This document shows, in pieces, positions 30,801-40,645 of a DNA stretch of 64,000 nt (position 1 is the first letter of the stretch; every line of letters begins with the position of its first letter). The DNA is from Micromonospora sp. CP22. Lineage in GTDB: Bacteria > Actinomycetota > Actinomycetes > Mycobacteriales > Micromonosporaceae. Position numbers and translations under genes: made by a program. The notes beneath the pieces were generated by a model that ran no database searches, was not told the origin of the DNA, and worked only from the letters and a program-made list of their open reading frames with translations. The stretch is from contig NZ_VCJO01000006.1 of NCBI RefSeq assembly GCF_009712475.1, positions 186,001 through 250,000 of the forward strand. Direction: 5' to 3'.

Positions 30801-31213
30801 TCGTCTCGGTGGCCAACCGGGACAAGCGCGGCATGATCTTCCCGATCAAGCGGCTCGCCGACCTCGGCTTCGACATCGTCGCGACCAGCGGTACCGCCGA
30901 GGTGCTCCGCCGTCACGGCATCGCCTGCGAGCAGGTCCCGAAGCACTACGAGGCCGGTGCCGAGGACGACGCGGTGTCGCTGATCCTCGGTGGTCATGTC
31001 GCCCTGGTGGTGAACACGCCGCAGGGTTCGGGTGCCAGCGCCCGCTCGGACGGTTACGAGATCCGCAGCGCGGCGGTCACCGCCGACATCCCGTGCATCA
31101 CCACCGTTCCCGGCGCTGCCGCCGCCGTCATGGGCATCGAGGCACGCATCCGTGGTGACATGCAGGTACGCCCCCTGCAAGACCTGCACGCACTCCTGCG
31201 GCCCGCCCAGTGA
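27833..31213 (+). CDS. carB: Carbamoyl-phosphate synthase large subunit
   Basis: 1126 residues in two homologous ATP-grasp halves: the first starts [20 protein letters not shown], the second [20 protein letters not shown] (about residue 560). The C-terminal MGS-like regulatory domain begins near [17 protein letters not shown] at 27833 chosen over a GTG 15 nt upstream. Followed by a palindromic repeat at 31227-31289. Confidence 0.98.
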   Translation: MPKRTDLKHILVIGSGPIVIGQACEFDYSGTQACRVLRAEGIRVSLVNSNPATIMTDPEFADATYVEPITPEFVELVIAKERPDAVLPTLGGQTALNTAVALHDSGVLEKYGVELIGADIEAIRRGEDRQLFKEIVAKAGVRLGVADPSALVPRSRVCHSMDEVRETVAELGLPVVIRPSFTMGGLGSGMAHTDADLERIAGAGLAASPVHEVLIEESVLGWKEYELELMRDRHDNVVVVCSIENIDPMGVHTGDSVTVAPAMTLTDREYQHLRDLGIAVLREVGVDTGGCNIQFAVNPADGRIVVIEMNPRVSRSSALASKATGFPIAKIAAKLAIGYTLDEIPNDITLKTPAAFEPTLDYVVVKIPRFAFEKFPGADRELTTTMKSVGEAMSLGRNFTEALNKAMRSMETKEAGFWTVPDPAGATRENTLAALGTPHDGRLYTVERALRLGASIAEVSAASGGIDPWFLDQIAALVELRAEIVAAPVLDAALLRRAKRAGLSDGQLAALRPELAAEDGVRTLRHRLGIRPVYKTVDTCAAEFEATTPYHYSSYDAETEVAGSARPKVMILGSGPNRIGQGIEFDYSCVHAVMALRNAPSGSAADAERAGYETVMVNCNPETVSTDYDTADRLYFEPLTFEDVLEVWHAEDSSGRAAGGPGVVGVIVQLGGQTPLGLAQRLKDAGVPVVGTSPESIHLAEERGAFGSLLARAGLRAPAHGTATSYEEAKQIADDIGYPVLVRPSYVLGGRGMEIVYDDATLHDYIGRATDISPHHPVLVDRFLDDAIEIDVDALCDADGEVYLGGIMEHIEEAGIHSGDSSCALPSITLASSHVAQVRRYTEAIARGIGVRGLLNVQYALKDDALYVLEANPRASRTVPFVSKATAVPLAKAAARIALGATLAELRAEGMLPATGDGGSLPPHAPIAVKEAVLPFKRFRTPAGKGVDSLLGPEMKSTGEVMGIDTGFGHAFAKSQSAAYGSLPTEGKIFVSVANRDKRGMIFPIKRLADLGFDIVATSGTAEVLRRHGIACEQVPKHYEAGAEDDAVSLILGGHVALVVNTPQGSGASARSDGYEIRSAAVTADIPCITTVPGAAAAVMGIEARIRGDMQVRPLQDLHALLRPAQ

Positions 31214-31226
31214 CCCCCCAGGCTCT

Positions 31227-31289
31227 CGTCGATCAAGAAGTTCTGGTCCTCCGGAGGCGCTCGGTGGGACGAAAACTTCTTGATCGACG
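31227..31289. repeat. 63-bp palindromic repeat between carB and pyrD
   Basis: CGTCGATCAAGAAGTT (31227-31242) and its perfect 16-bp reverse complement (31274-31289) flank a 31-bp core. I recall GATCAAGAAGTT-type palindromes as frequent in Micromonosporaceae intergenic DNA, but have not searched. It could terminate or process the pyr transcript between carB and pyrD. Confidence 0.7.
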
Positions 31290-31313
31290 CGCGGCGGTGC
31301 GGGGAGGGACGGC

Positions 31314-32354
31314 GTGATCTTCGAGAGGACGGTGCGGCGGGGGCTGTTCCGGGTCGGTGGCGGTGACGCCGAGGCGGCGCACGAGTTCACCCTGCGGCGG
31401 CTGGCGGAGCTGTCTCGGATGCCGGTCGCACTGGCGGCGCTGCGCGCCCGGTACGCCGTGTCGGCCCCGCGCACGGTGTTCGGGGTGCGGTTCCCGAACC
31501 CGGTCGGACTGGCCGCAGGCATGGACAAGGACGGGGTGGCGCTGCCGGCCTGGCCGGCGTTGGGCTTCGGGTTCGTCGAGGTCGGCACGGTGACCGCGCG
31601 CCCGCAGCCGGGCAATCCCCGGCCCCGGCTGTTCCGGCTGGCCGACAGCGAAGCCGTGATCAACAGGATGGGCTTCAACAACGCCGGGGCGCAGGCGTTG
31701 GCGAACCGGCTGGCGGCGTTGCCGAGACCGCTCGGCGTACCCCTGGGAATCTCGCTGGGCAAGTCGAAGGTGACGGCCCTGGAGGACGCGGTGGCGGACT
31801 ACCGCGAGTCGTACCACGCGTTGCGTGAGCACGGTGACTACTTTGCGGTCAACGTCTCCTCACCGAACACCCCCGGACTGCGCGCGTTGCAGGACCGGGA
31901 GCACCTGGACGCGCTGCTGGCGGCGTTGGTGGGGGAGAAGCCGGTGCTGGTGAAGATCGCCCCCGATCTCACCGAGCCGGCCATCGCCGAGTTGCTGGAG
32001 GTGTGCCTGGCCCGGGGCGCCGCCGGGGTGATCGCCACGAACACGACCCTCGCCCGGGACGGGTTGGCCCCGGCCGACCGGGCACGCGCGGCCGAGGCGG
32101 GCGGACTGTCCGGTCGGCCGCTGGCCGATCGGGCGCGGCAGGTGGTCTCCTTCGTCCACACCGAGACGGGCGGGCGGCTGCCGGTCATCGGCGTGGGCGG
32201 CATCGTCGATCCCGACGACGCGACCCGGATGTTCGACGCCGGTGCCAGCCTGGTGCAGCTCTACACCGGGTTCATCTACCGGGGCCCGGCGCTGCCCCGT
32301 GCCGTCGCCCGTGCGGCGGCGGGTGCGGCACGCCCGACGACGACCGGAGCCTGA
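31314..32354 (+). CDS. pyrD: Dihydroorotate dehydrogenase, quinone-dependent (class 2)
   Basis: 346 residues. The helical N-terminal extension [29 protein letters not shown] is the membrane-association domain of class 2 enzymes. FMN-barrel motifs: [41 protein letters not shown] (catalytic Ser region), IGVGGI and [13 protein letters not shown]. Transfers electrons to the quinone pool. Confidence 0.96.
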   Translation: MIFERTVRRGLFRVGGGDAEAAHEFTLRRLAELSRMPVALAALRARYAVSAPRTVFGVRFPNPVGLAAGMDKDGVALPAWPALGFGFVEVGTVTARPQPGNPRPRLFRLADSEAVINRMGFNNAGAQALANRLAALPRPLGVPLGISLGKSKVTALEDAVADYRESYHALREHGDYFAVNVSSPNTPGLRALQDREHLDALLAALVGEKPVLVKIAPDLTEPAIAELLEVCLARGAAGVIATNTTLARDGLAPADRARAAEAGGLSGRPLADRARQVVSFVHTETGGRLPVIGVGGIVDPDDATRMFDAGASLVQLYTGFIYRGPALPRAVARAAAGAARPTTTGA

Positions 32355-32387
32355 CGACCACGACCCACCCGACTCACCACCCGCTTC

Positions 32388-32450
32388 GGCTCTGCTTCAC
32401 CGGACGCACGGGTTCGACACCGAGACCGTCGCCTGGGTTGAAGCAGAGCC
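32388..32450. repeat. 63-bp inverted-repeat element before bioA, related to that at 21561
   Basis: GGCTCTGCTTCA (32388-32399) and TGAAGCAGAGCC (32439-32450) are perfect 12-bp inverted repeats. The arm core GCTCTGCTTCA is shared with the 21561-21682 element, and both left arms are followed by ACGCAC. The right arm reads GGGTTGAAGCAGAGCC and ends 19 bp before the bioA ATG. Confidence 0.65.
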
Positions 32451-32469
32451 TCGGGCGCAAGGAGGACCG

Positions 32470-33744
32470 ATGACCCCGGAGGAGGTTCTCGCCGCCGACG
32501 CGGCGCACGTCTGGCATCCGTACGCGGCGTTGCCGCCCGCGGTGGCGCCCTACCTGGTGGAGAGCGCCGAGGGGGTACGGCTGCGGCTGGCCGACGGCCG
32601 GGAGTTGGTCGACGGGATGTCCTCCTGGTGGGCGGCGATCCACGGTTACCGGCATCCGGTGCTGGACGCGGCGGTGACCGGGCAGCTGGGGCGGATGAGC
32701 CACGTCATGTTCGGTGGCCTCACCCACGCCCCGGCCGTGGAGCTGGCCCGCACCCTGGTCGAGATCACCCCCGACGGCCTGGAGCACGTGTTCCTGGCCG
32801 ACTCGGGGTCGGTCAGCGTCGAGGTCGCGGTGAAGATGGCCCTGCAGTACCAGCGGGGCGTCGGTCGGCCGCAGCGGCACCGGTTGGGCACCTGGCGGGG
32901 CGGATACCACGGTGACACCTTCCATCCGATGAGCGTGTGCGACCCCGAGGGCGGGATGCACCACCTCTGGACGGACGTGTTGCCGCGACAGGTCTTCGCC
33001 CCGGCGCCGCCCGGCGGCTTCGACGATCCGCCGGACCCGGCGTACGAGGCGGCACTGACCGACGCGGTCGAGCGGCACGCCCACGAACTGGCCGCGGTGA
33101 TCGTGGAGCCGGTGGTGCAGGGGGCCGGCGGGATGCGTTTCCACCACCCCCACTACCTGCGGGTGCTGCGCGAGGTGACCCGCGCGCACGGCGTGCTGCT
33201 GATCTTCGACGAGATCGCGACGGGATTCGGCCGCACCGGGACGATGTTCGCCGCCGAGCACGCCGGGGTGACCCCGGACGTGCTCTGTGTCGGCAAGGCG
33301 CTCACCGGGGGCTACCTCACCCTGGCGGCGGCTCTCTGCACGCCGGAGGTCGCGTGGGGCATCCAGGCCGGCGGCGTCCTCGCGCACGGTCCGACGTTCA
33401 TGGGTAACCCACTGGCCTGCGCGGTCGCCAACGCGTCGCTGAGCCTGCTGCGGGCCGGTGACTGGGCCGGGGAGGTGGCCCGGCTCGAACGCGGTCTGCG
33501 GTCCGGACTGGAGCCGCTGCGCGGTGCGTCGGGGGTGGCGGACGTGCGGGTGCTCGGCGGCATCGGGGTGGTCCAACTGGACCACGAGGTGGACCTCGGT
33601 GCGGCCACGGCGGCGGCGGTGGCGCGGGGGGTGTGGCTGCGCCCGTTCCGGGATCTGGTCTACACGATGCCGCCGTACGTCATCACGGACGCCGACTTGG
33701 CACTCGTGGTGTCGGGTATCGCGGCAGCGGTCGCGGCGGGCTGA
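32470..33744 (+). CDS. bioA: Adenosylmethionine-8-amino-7-oxononanoate aminotransferase (biotin synthesis)
   Basis: 424-residue class III PLP aminotransferase that makes 7,8-diaminopelargonate. BioA-specific [16 protein letters not shown] near residue 45, then [34 protein letters not shown] and the PLP lysine in [19 protein letters not shown] at 32470 follows AAGGAGG. No other bio gene is adjacent; placement between pyrD and pyrF is unusual. Confidence 0.93.
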   Translation: MTPEEVLAADAAHVWHPYAALPPAVAPYLVESAEGVRLRLADGRELVDGMSSWWAAIHGYRHPVLDAAVTGQLGRMSHVMFGGLTHAPAVELARTLVEITPDGLEHVFLADSGSVSVEVAVKMALQYQRGVGRPQRHRLGTWRGGYHGDTFHPMSVCDPEGGMHHLWTDVLPRQVFAPAPPGGFDDPPDPAYEAALTDAVERHAHELAAVIVEPVVQGAGGMRFHHPHYLRVLREVTRAHGVLLIFDEIATGFGRTGTMFAAEHAGVTPDVLCVGKALTGGYLTLAAALCTPEVAWGIQAGGVLAHGPTFMGNPLACAVANASLSLLRAGDWAGEVARLERGLRSGLEPLRGASGVADVRVLGGIGVVQLDHEVDLGAATAAAVARGVWLRPFRDLVYTMPPYVITDADLALVVSGIAAAVAAG

Positions 33745-33849
33745 GTAGGCGAATGTCGACGCCCGGACCGATTTGAGTAGGCGTGGTCGGCAGGCGTCGC
33801 TAAATGGAGTAGCTCGGCAACCAGCCTGACTGCGGATGGTGAGTAGGCG
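33742..33849 (+). repeat. Helically phased GAGTAGGCG repeats between bioA and pyrF
   Basis: TGAGTAGGCG occurs at 33742-33751, 33774-33783 and 33840-33849, with a degenerate GGAGTAGCTCG near 33806. The spacings are about 32, 32 and 34 bp, close to three helical turns. The first copy overlaps the bioA stop. Candidate operator array or decayed tandem repeat upstream of pyrF. Confidence 0.5.
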
Positions 33850-33902
33850 GCGGACGGTGGAAGCCGGAAACCGTCGGAGGACGAGAGGAAGGCGACTGCC
33901 TT

Positions 33903-34739
33903 ATGGAGAGCTTCGGCGCCCGACTGCACCGGGCCGTGGCGGACCGTGGTCCGCTGTGCGTGGGTATCGACCCGCATCCGGAACTGCTGGCCCGGTGGGG
34001 TCTCGACGACGATGTGAGGGGTCTGGACCGCTTCGCCGGTACGGTCGTCGACGCCCTCGGTGACCGGGTTGCGGTGGTGAAGCCGCAGTCGGCGTTCTTC
34101 GAGCGATTCGGTTCTCAAGGGGTGGCGGTCCTTGAGTCAACTATCCGACAGTTGCGAAATCTCGGCTCGATCGTTCTGCTCGACGTCAAGCGCGGCGACA
34201 TCGGTTCGACGGTTCGCGCGTACGCGTCGGCATACCTTGATCCATTCAGTCCCATGTATGTCGATGCGCTGACGGCGAGCCCTTTCCTGGGGGTCGGATC
34301 GCTGGCACCCATGTTCGAATTGGCCGCCGAGCACGGCGGTGGCGTGTTCGTCCTGGCGCGCACCTCCAACCCCGAGGGCGCGGCGGTGCAGCAGGCTCGG
34401 GCCGCCGACGGACGCACCGTCGCGCAGACGGTTCTCGATGAGATTTCGCAGCTCAACGCGGGTGCGGAGCCGCTCGGAAGCATCGGTGCGGTGGTCGGGG
34501 CGACGGTCGGCGAGACGGGCTGCGACCTGTCGCGGGTGAACGGACCGCTGCTCGCACCGGGGCTCGGAGCGCAGGGCGCGTCGGCGGCGGATCTGCGGAC
34601 CGTCTTCGGTTCCGCGCTGCCCGCAGTGCTGCCCGCGTACTCCCGCGAGGTGCTGGGCGCGGGGCCCGATTCGGAGGCGTTGCGGGCCGCCGCGGACCGG
34701 CTTTTGGCCGAGTGTCGAGGGGTTCTGGAGATGTCGTGA
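33903..34739 (+). CDS. pyrF: Orotidine-5'-phosphate decarboxylase (type 2)
   Basis: 278 residues, longer than the E. coli type and typical of the actinobacterial type 2 enzyme. Catalytic LDVKRGDIGSTVRAYA, N-terminal CVGIDPHPELL, and VVGATVGETG and LLAPGLGAQGAS near the phosphate site. Final step to UMP. The reading frame has a somewhat lower GC patch (about 34100-34260) than its neighbours. Confidence 0.96.
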   Translation: MESFGARLHRAVADRGPLCVGIDPHPELLARWGLDDDVRGLDRFAGTVVDALGDRVAVVKPQSAFFERFGSQGVAVLESTIRQLRNLGSIVLLDVKRGDIGSTVRAYASAYLDPFSPMYVDALTASPFLGVGSLAPMFELAAEHGGGVFVLARTSNPEGAAVQQARAADGRTVAQTVLDEISQLNAGAEPLGSIGAVVGATVGETGCDLSRVNGPLLAPGLGAQGASAADLRTVFGSALPAVLPAYSREVLGAGPDSEALRAAADRLLAECRGVLEMS

Positions 34740-34910
34740 CTGACTGATGGGTCGGTCACTCTGAGGTGATCATCGCGCGCCCACGTTGCCGAAAGCTCCG
34801 TTGACCGCTAGTTTTCCCCGCGCTGGGAACCCCTTGGTTCACAGCGACACCACGTTTCACAGATGCGGCGGCGCGTCCCGCCCGTCGCGATAGGGACCTG
34901 AGGAGAACTG

Positions 34911-35228
34911 GTGCCGCTCCCGTCACTGACCCCCGAGCAGCGCGCAGCCGCGCTGGAGAAGGCTGCGGAGATCCGCAAAGCCCGTGCCGAGCTGAAGGAG
35001 CAGCTCAAGCAGGGCAAGACCACCCTCGGAGCCGTTCTTGCGCGGGCCGAGTCCGACGATGTCGTCGGCAAGCTCAAGGTTTCGGCCGTGCTGCAGGCCA
35101 TGCCGGGCATCGGCAAGATCCGGGCTACTCAGATCATGGAGAAGCTCAAGATCGCCGATAGCCGTCGGCTGCGTGGCCTCGGCGAGCAGCAGCGCAAGGC
35201 GCTGCTCGGGGAGTTCGCCGCCAACTGA
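34911..35228 (+). CDS. mihF: Actinobacterial integration host factor (mIHF)
   Basis: 105-residue nucleoid-associated protein unrelated to E. coli IHF. Conserved stretches LTPEQRAAALEKAAEIRKAR, LKQGKTTLGAVLARA and the DNA-binding helix-two-turn-helix part MPGIGKIRATQIME. GTG start with GAGGAG-like sequence upstream. It follows pyrF and precedes gmk, a standard actinobacterial order. The 171-bp gap before it shows no feature I can name. Confidence 0.95.
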   Translation: MPLPSLTPEQRAAALEKAAEIRKARAELKEQLKQGKTTLGAVLARAESDDVVGKLKVSAVLQAMPGIGKIRATQIMEKLKIADSRRLRGLGEQQRKALLGEFAAN

Positions 35229-35253
35229 GCGCGACTGCGTGTAGAAACAAGCA

Positions 35254-35787
35254 GTGAGCTTGGATGACGAGGCGCGCCCGGCGGCTCGGCTCACTGTCCT
35301 GGCCGGCCCATCCGGCGCCGGCAGGGAGAGTGTCGTCGAGCTGCTCCGGGCGCGTTCTCCGTCAGTGTGGACGCCGATCACGGTCACCACCCGGCCTCGC
35401 CGGGGCAGCGAACTGGACGGCGTCCACCGGCACTTCGTGACGGCGGAGGAGTTCGACCGCCGGCTCGCCGCAGGCGAACTGCTGGAGTGGAGCCGGTTCG
35501 GCGCGTACCGGCGCGGCACGGAGATCGCCCCCCTGCGCCGCCGGCTCGCCGCCGGGCAGCCGGTGTTGCTCTCGCTGGACCTCGACGGCGCGCTGCTGGT
35601 GCGAGCCGGATGGCCGCGAGCCCGACTGGTCCTGCTCCATCCCCCCGGCCGAGCGCCCGGTCCGCCCGTCGTGGCAGCGTTCGACCTCAGTGTGTCGCAC
35701 GACCGGATCGAGCGGGTCGTGGACGAACTGGTAGGATTCATCGGTTCTTCATTCCTGGCTCCGGCCCGGCCGCGTCCGCGCGGTTGA
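35254..35787 (+). CDS. Degenerate guanylate-kinase homologue at the gmk locus
   Basis: 177 residues against about 190-210 for Gmk. It aligns along the GMP kinase fold, but key residues differ. The P-loop is GPSGAGRES (residues 18-26), with Arg24 for the Walker lysine and Glu25 for Ser/Thr. The GMP-binding tyrosines of GVxYxFV and YGT are Arg59 and Arg87. The lid region after LVLLHPP is shortened and lacks the arginine cluster. TTRPRRG, LLEWSRF and DLDGA are retained. No frameshift is visible and the frame is intact. It occupies the usual gmk position between mihF and rpoZ. Probably not an active GMP kinase, so a second gmk should exist elsewhere. Confidence 0.8.
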   Translation: MSLDDEARPAARLTVLAGPSGAGRESVVELLRARSPSVWTPITVTTRPRRGSELDGVHRHFVTAEEFDRRLAAGELLEWSRFGAYRRGTEIAPLRRRLAAGQPVLLSLDLDGALLVRAGWPRARLVLLHPPGRAPGPPVVAAFDLSVSHDRIERVVDELVGFIGSSFLAPARPRPRG

Positions 35788-35841
35788 GCGCCGGCGCCGC
35801 GCTCACGCGCGGTCCGTGCGACAGACGCAGAGGTTTTATCC

Positions 35842-36105
35842 GTGGGATCCATCGCCAACCCCGAAGGCATCACCAACCCGCCGATCGACGAGCTCCTGGA
35901 GAAGACGACGTCGAAGTACGCGCTGGTCATCTTCGCGGCCAAGCGCGCCCGCCAGGTCAACGCCTACTACAGCCAGCTCGGTGAGGGCCTGCTGGAGTAC
36001 GTCGGCCCGCTGGTCGAGACCACTCCCCAGGAGAAGCCGCTCTCCATCGCGATGCGCGAGATCAACGCGGGCCTGCTCACCGCTGAGCCGACCGACCAGC
36101 CGTAA
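35842..36105 (+). CDS. rpoZ: RNA polymerase omega subunit
   Basis: 87 residues; GTG start. [21 protein letters not shown] and [12 protein letters not shown] are the diagnostic omega segments that clamp the beta-prime C-terminus; [15 protein letters not shown] is the actinobacterial tail. Located between the gmk homologue and coaBC as expected. Confidence 0.96.
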   Translation: MGSIANPEGITNPPIDELLEKTTSKYALVIFAAKRARQVNAYYSQLGEGLLEYVGPLVETTPQEKPLSIAMREINAGLLTAEPTDQP

Positions 36106-36118
36106 CCCCCGCGCGTCG

Positions 36119-37330
36119 ATGAGCGCCCGGGTCGTCCTCGGCGTCGGTGGCGGGATCGCCGCCTACAAGGCCTGCGAGTTGCTGCGCCTGTTCACCGAGT
36201 CGGGCCACCAGGTGCGGGTGGTGCCGACCGCAGCCGCGTTGCGTTTCGTCGGCGCGCCGACCTGGGCGGCCCTGTCCGGCCAGCCGGTCGCCGAGGACGT
36301 CTGGTCCGACGTGCACGAGGTGCCGCACGTGCGACTCGGTCAGCAGGCCGACCTGGTGGTGGTCGCGCCCACCACCGCCGACCTGCTGGCCCGAGCCGCG
36401 CACGGCCTCGCTGATGATCTACTCAGTAACACGCTGCTGACCGCGCGCTGCCCGGTGCTGCTGGCGCCGGCCATGCACACCGAGATGTGGGAGCACCCGG
36501 CGACCGTCGCCAACGTCGCCACGCTGCGGGCCCGAGGGGTACGGGTCATCGAGCCGGCGGTGGGTCGCCTCACCGGCGTCGACACCGGCAAGGGGCGGCT
36601 GCCCGAGCCGGCCGAGATCTTCGCCGTCGCCCGCCGCATCCTGGCCCGTGGCGCCGACGCGCCGGCCGACCTGACCGGCCGCCGGGTGGTGGTCACCGCC
36701 GGCGGCACCCGGGAACCGCTGGACCCGGTGCGCTTCCTGGGCAACCGCTCCTCCGGCAAGCAGGGCTACGCCTTCGCCCGTGCCGCGCTCGCCCGTGGCG
36801 CGCGGGTAACGCTGATCTCGGCCAACGTCTCGCTGCCCGACCCGGCCGGCGCGGACCTGGTCCGCGTGGGCACCACCGGGGAGTTGCGCGAGGCCACGCT
36901 CAGCGCGGCGGCGGACGCCGACGTGGTGGTGATGGCGGCGGCTCCGGCCGATTTCCGACCGGCGACGTACGCGCCTGGCAAAATCAAGAAGTCGGACGAC
37001 GGCACCGCACCCACCATCGAACTCGTGACCAACCCGGACATCGCCGCCGAACTGGGGCAGCGTCGTCGACCGGAGCAGGTGCTGGTGGTGTTCGCCGCCG
37101 AGACCGACGACGCCGAGGCCAACGGGCGGGCCAAGCTGGCCCGTAAACGGGCCGACCTCATCGTCATCAACGAGGTCGGGCCGGACAAGGTTTTCGGTGC
37201 CGACACCAACGCGGCCACGGTCATCAGCGTGGACGGCTCGGTCACCCGGATCCCCGAGCGGTCCAAGGAGGATCTCGCCGACCGGGTGTGGGACCTGGCG
37301 GTCGCCCGGCTGGCCGGAGACTCCTCCTGA
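36119..37330 (+). CDS. coaBC: Bifunctional phosphopantothenoylcysteine decarboxylase / ligase CoaBC
   Basis: 403 residues, coenzyme A synthesis. The N-terminal FMN-dependent CoaC domain (about 1-185) has [15 protein letters not shown], the active-site His in [11 protein letters not shown], and [12 protein letters not shown]. The C-terminal CoaB domain begins [20 protein letters not shown] and includes KIKKSDDG, the CoaB lysine-rich loop. ATG at 36119; longer frames are not credible. Confidence 0.96.
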   Translation: MSARVVLGVGGGIAAYKACELLRLFTESGHQVRVVPTAAALRFVGAPTWAALSGQPVAEDVWSDVHEVPHVRLGQQADLVVVAPTTADLLARAAHGLADDLLSNTLLTARCPVLLAPAMHTEMWEHPATVANVATLRARGVRVIEPAVGRLTGVDTGKGRLPEPAEIFAVARRILARGADAPADLTGRRVVVTAGGTREPLDPVRFLGNRSSGKQGYAFARAALARGARVTLISANVSLPDPAGADLVRVGTTGELREATLSAAADADVVVMAAAPADFRPATYAPGKIKKSDDGTAPTIELVTNPDIAAELGQRRRPEQVLVVFAAETDDAEANGRAKLARKRADLIVINEVGPDKVFGADTNAATVISVDGSVTRIPERSKEDLADRVWDLAVARLAGDSS

Positions 37331-37348
37331 CGGCTGGACCCCGAGACG

Positions 37349-37372
37349 ACCGTCAACGGTGCGGTTGACGGT
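37349..37372. promoter_or_regulatory. Inverted repeat at the metK promoter region
   Basis: ACCGTCAAC (37349-37357) and GTTGACGGT (37364-37372) form a perfect 9-bp inverted repeat with a 6-bp spacer. It sits just upstream of a TACACT -10-like hexamer (37380-37385), that is over the probable -35 zone of metK. It may be an operator or the coaBC terminator. No SAM riboswitch is visible in the 88-bp gap. Confidence 0.4.
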
Positions 37373-37418
37373 TGGTGACTACACTGCCGCGGAACGACGT
37401 CCAAGACTTAGGAGTACC

Positions 37419-38612
37419 GTGACACGCCGCCTCTTCACGTCCGAATCGGTCACGGAAGGCCACCCGGACAAGATCGCCGATCAGATCAGCGACGGCATCC
37501 TCGATGCCCTGTTGACGCAGGATCCGCACAGCCGGGTGGCTGTGGAGACCCTGATCACCACCGGTCAGGTGCACGTTGCCGGTGAGGTGACAACCAAGGC
37601 GTACGCCGACATCCCGACGATCGTGCGGGAGACGATCCTGGGTATCGGGTACGACTCGTCGAAGAAGGGTTTCGACGGGGCGTCGTGTGGCGTGAGCGTC
37701 TCGATCGGTGCTCAGTCGCCGGACATCGCGCAGGGCGTGGACAACGCCTTCGAACTGCGTACCGGGGCGTCGGAGAGCGCATTGGACGCGCAGGGCGCCG
37801 GTGACCAGGGCATGATGTTCGGCTTCGCCTGCTCCGAGACGCCGGAGCTGATGCCCCTGCCGATCGCGCTCGCGCACCGACTGGCCCGCCGGCTCGCCGC
37901 GGTCCGCAAGGACGGCACCGTGCCCTACCTGCGGCCGGACGGCAAGACGCAGGTCACCGTCGAGTACGACGGGCTGCGGCCGGTACGCCTGAACACGGTG
38001 GTGGTCTCCAGCCAGCACGCCGCGGACATCTCACTGGAGTCGTTGCTCACCCCGGACGTGCGGGACCACGTCATCGCCCCGGAACTGGAGAGCCTGGGCC
38101 TGGACACCGAGGGCTACCGCCTGCTGGTCAACCCGACCGGCCGGTTCGAGATCGGTGGCCCGATGGGCGACGCCGGTCTGACCGGGCGGAAGATCATCGT
38201 GGACACCTACGGCGGCTACGCCCGTCACGGCGGCGGGGCGTTCTCCGGCAAGGACCCGTCGAAGGTCGACCGCTCGGCCGCGTACGCGATGCGCTGGGTG
38301 GCCAAGAACGTGGTGGCCGCCGGTCTCGCGGAGCGGTGCGAGGTGCAGGTGGCGTACGCCATCGGCAAGGCGCACCCGGTGAGCCTGTTCATCGAGACGT
38401 TCGGCACCGAGACGGTGCCGGTGGCCTCGATCGAGAAGGCGGTCAACGAGATCTTCGACCTGCGCCCGGCCGCCATCATCCGGGACCTGGACCTGCTGCG
38501 GCCGATCTACGCCCAGACCGCCGCCTATGGCCACTTCGGTCGGGAACTGCCCGACCTGAGGTGGGAGTCGACCGACCGCGCCGCCGACCTCAAGTCGGCC
38601 GCGGGAGCCTGA
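37419..38612 (+). CDS. metK: S-adenosylmethionine synthetase
   Basis: 397 residues; makes SAM from methionine and ATP. N-terminal [20 protein letters not shown], central [16 protein letters not shown], and C-terminal [20 protein letters not shown]. The GTG at 37419 follows AGGAG. Its 3' end probably overlaps the priA start. Confidence 0.98.
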   Translation: MTRRLFTSESVTEGHPDKIADQISDGILDALLTQDPHSRVAVETLITTGQVHVAGEVTTKAYADIPTIVRETILGIGYDSSKKGFDGASCGVSVSIGAQSPDIAQGVDNAFELRTGASESALDAQGAGDQGMMFGFACSETPELMPLPIALAHRLARRLAAVRKDGTVPYLRPDGKTQVTVEYDGLRPVRLNTVVVSSQHAADISLESLLTPDVRDHVIAPELESLGLDTEGYRLLVNPTGRFEIGGPMGDAGLTGRKIIVDTYGGYARHGGGAFSGKDPSKVDRSAAYAMRWVAKNVVAAGLAERCEVQVAYAIGKAHPVSLFIETFGTETVPVASIEKAVNEIFDLRPAAIIRDLDLLRPIYAQTAAYGHFGRELPDLRWESTDRAADLKSAAGA

Positions 38613-40600
38613 CAACCCCCCGGCGTGACGACCGGCGGCCCGCTGACGGGTCGCCGGTCGCCCGTGTCTGCGTCGACGTTCCGCTGGCCCATCTGGACCG
38701 CCCCTTCGACTACCTGGTCCCGCAGGCGCTCGCCGCCGACGCCGTGCCCGGCGTCCGGGTGAAGGTGCGGTTCGCCGGCCAACTGGTCGACGGATGGCTG
38801 CTGGAGCGGGCCGAGGAATCCGACCATCCCCGGCTCGCGTACCTGGACAAGGTGGTCTCTCCGGTGCCGGTGCTGGCCCCGGAGGTGGCCCGGCTGGCCC
38901 GGGTCGTCGCCGACCGGTACGCCGGCAGCCTGGCCGACGTGCTGCGGCTGGCGGTGCCACCCCGGCACGCGCGGGTGGAGAAGGACGTCGTCGGTCGAGC
39001 CCCGGCCGACGACCCGGCACCGGCGGCTCCGGCCAGCCCGCCGGTGCCGGAACCCGTCGGCTGGCGTGACTACCCGGCCGGGGTGGCGCTGCTGCGGGCC
39101 CTGGCCGACGGGCGTTCCCCCCGGGCGGTGTGGTCGGCGCTGCCGGGGGAGGACTGGGCGGCCCGCTACGCCACCGCCGTCGCGGCCACGGTCGCCTCCG
39201 GTCGGGGCGCGCTGGTGGTGGTCGCCGACGGGCGGGACCTGGACCGCCTCGACGCCGCGCTGACCGCACGGCTCGGCGAGGGACGGCATGTCTGCCTGTC
39301 GGCCGCGCTCGGCCCGGCGCGGCGCTACCGCGCCTTCCTGGCCGCCCGGCGCGGCGACGCCCCGGTGGTGATCGGCACCCGGGCGGCCATGTTCGCCCCG
39401 GTCGACCGGCTCGGCCTGGTGGCCATCTGGGACGACGGTGACGATCTGCACGCCGAGCCGCGAGCCCCCTACCCACACGCCCGCGAGGTGCTGCTCACCC
39501 GCGCCCAGTTGGCCGACGCCGCAGCGCTGGTCGGCGGCTACGCCCGGACCGCCGAGGCGCAACTGCTGGTGGAGACCGGCTGGGCCCGTGAGGTGGTCGC
39601 CGACCGGGCGGTGCTGCGGGCGCGTACCCCCGCCATCGTGCCGACCGGCGATGACCCGCAACTGGCCCGTGACCCCGGCGCGGCGACCGCCCGGCTGCCG
39701 AGTCTGGCCTGGCACGCGGCCCGGGAGGCACTGCGCGCGGACCTGCCGGTCCTGGTCCAGGTGCCCCGACGCGGCTACCTGCCCTCGGTGGCCTGCGCCG
39801 AGTGCCGTACCCCGGCCCGCTGTCCGCACTGCGCCGGCCCGCTCGGGTTGCCGTCGGCCGGTGGGACACCGGCGTGCCGCTGGTGCGCCCGGGTCGCCGC
39901 CGCGTACGCCTGCCCGCAGTGCGGCCGACGGCGGCTGCGAGCCTCGGTCACCGGTGCCCGGCGGACCGCCGAGGAACTCGGCCGGGCCTTTCCGGGGGTG
40001 CCGGTTCGCACCTCCGGGCGGGAGGAGGTGCTCTCCGACGTCCCCGGCGGCGCGGGTCTGGTGGTCGCGACCCCGGGCGCCGAGCCGGTGGCGGCCGGTG
40101 GGTACGGCGCGGTGCTGCTGCTGGACACCTGGGCGCTGCTTACCCGGGCGGACCTGCGGGCCGGGGAGGAGGCGTTGCGTCGCTGGACGGCCGCGGCGGC
40201 ACTGGCCCGGCCGGCGTCCGACGGGGGGCGGGTGGTGGTGGTCGCCGACGGCGCGCTCGCGCCGGTGCAGGCGTTGCTGCGGTGGGACGCCGGCTGGTTC
40301 GCGGCCCGGGAACTGGCCGAGCGGCGGGAGCTGGGCTTCCCACCGGCGATGCGGATGGCCAGCGTGACCGGCCCACCGGCGGCGGTGGCCGACCTGTTGG
40401 CGCAGGCCCGCCTGCCCGACGGGGCCGAACTGCTCGGTCCGGTGCCGGCCGACGGCGAGCGGGAGCGGATGCTGGTGCGGGTGCCGAGGACGCGGGCCGC
40501 CGCCATGGCCGACGCGTTGCACGCGGCGGCCGGGGTGCGTAGCGCCCGCAAGGCGAGCGATCCGGTCCGCCTCCAAGTCGACCCGCTCGCGCTGTTCTAA
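38561..40600 (+). CDS. priA: PriA-like primosomal protein, helicase-degenerate actinobacterial type
   Basis: About 679 residues. The 3'-DNA-end-binding domain starts [22 protein letters not shown]; there is no ATG/GTG/TTG between the metK stop and this segment, so the GTG at 38561 inside metK is the best start. Eight zinc-binding cysteines remain ([13 protein letters not shown] and [16 protein letters not shown]). The helicase motifs are lost: Walker A is replaced by [13 protein letters not shown], and the DEEH box by [12 protein letters not shown]. This loss is known for actinobacterial PriA proteins. Probably a replication-restart scaffold without helicase activity. Confidence 0.85.
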   Translation: MGVDRPRRRPQVGRGSLTTPRRDDRRPADGSPVARVCVDVPLAHLDRPFDYLVPQALAADAVPGVRVKVRFAGQLVDGWLLERAEESDHPRLAYLDKVVSPVPVLAPEVARLARVVADRYAGSLADVLRLAVPPRHARVEKDVVGRAPADDPAPAAPASPPVPEPVGWRDYPAGVALLRALADGRSPRAVWSALPGEDWAARYATAVAATVASGRGALVVVADGRDLDRLDAALTARLGEGRHVCLSAALGPARRYRAFLAARRGDAPVVIGTRAAMFAPVDRLGLVAIWDDGDDLHAEPRAPYPHAREVLLTRAQLADAAALVGGYARTAEAQLLVETGWAREVVADRAVLRARTPAIVPTGDDPQLARDPGAATARLPSLAWHAAREALRADLPVLVQVPRRGYLPSVACAECRTPARCPHCAGPLGLPSAGGTPACRWCARVAAAYACPQCGRRRLRASVTGARRTAEELGRAFPGVPVRTSGREEVLSDVPGGAGLVVATPGAEPVAAGGYGAVLLLDTWALLTRADLRAGEEALRRWTAAAALARPASDGGRVVVVADGALAPVQALLRWDAGWFAARELAERRELGFPPAMRMASVTGPPAAVADLLAQARLPDGAELLGPVPADGERERMLVRVPRTRAAAMADALHAAAGVRSARKASDPVRLQVDPLALF

Positions 40601-40624
40601 GCGGCTTGGTGACGGTGGGTACCG

Positions 40625-40645
40625 ATCGATGCGGCAATCGATGCG
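40625..40645 (+). promoter_or_regulatory. Direct repeat ATCGATGCG downstream of priA
   Basis: ATCGATGCG occurs at 40625-40633 and 40637-40645, 12 bp apart, in an A+T-richer stretch of the 268-bp gap before the kinase-ParB fusion gene. It could be an operator for that gene. No confident promoter hexamers are seen. Confidence 0.25.

Noticed and set aside
37331..37418. SAM riboswitch upstream of metK
   Set aside because: The 88-bp gap is too short and shows none of the SAM-I, II or IV conserved blocks.
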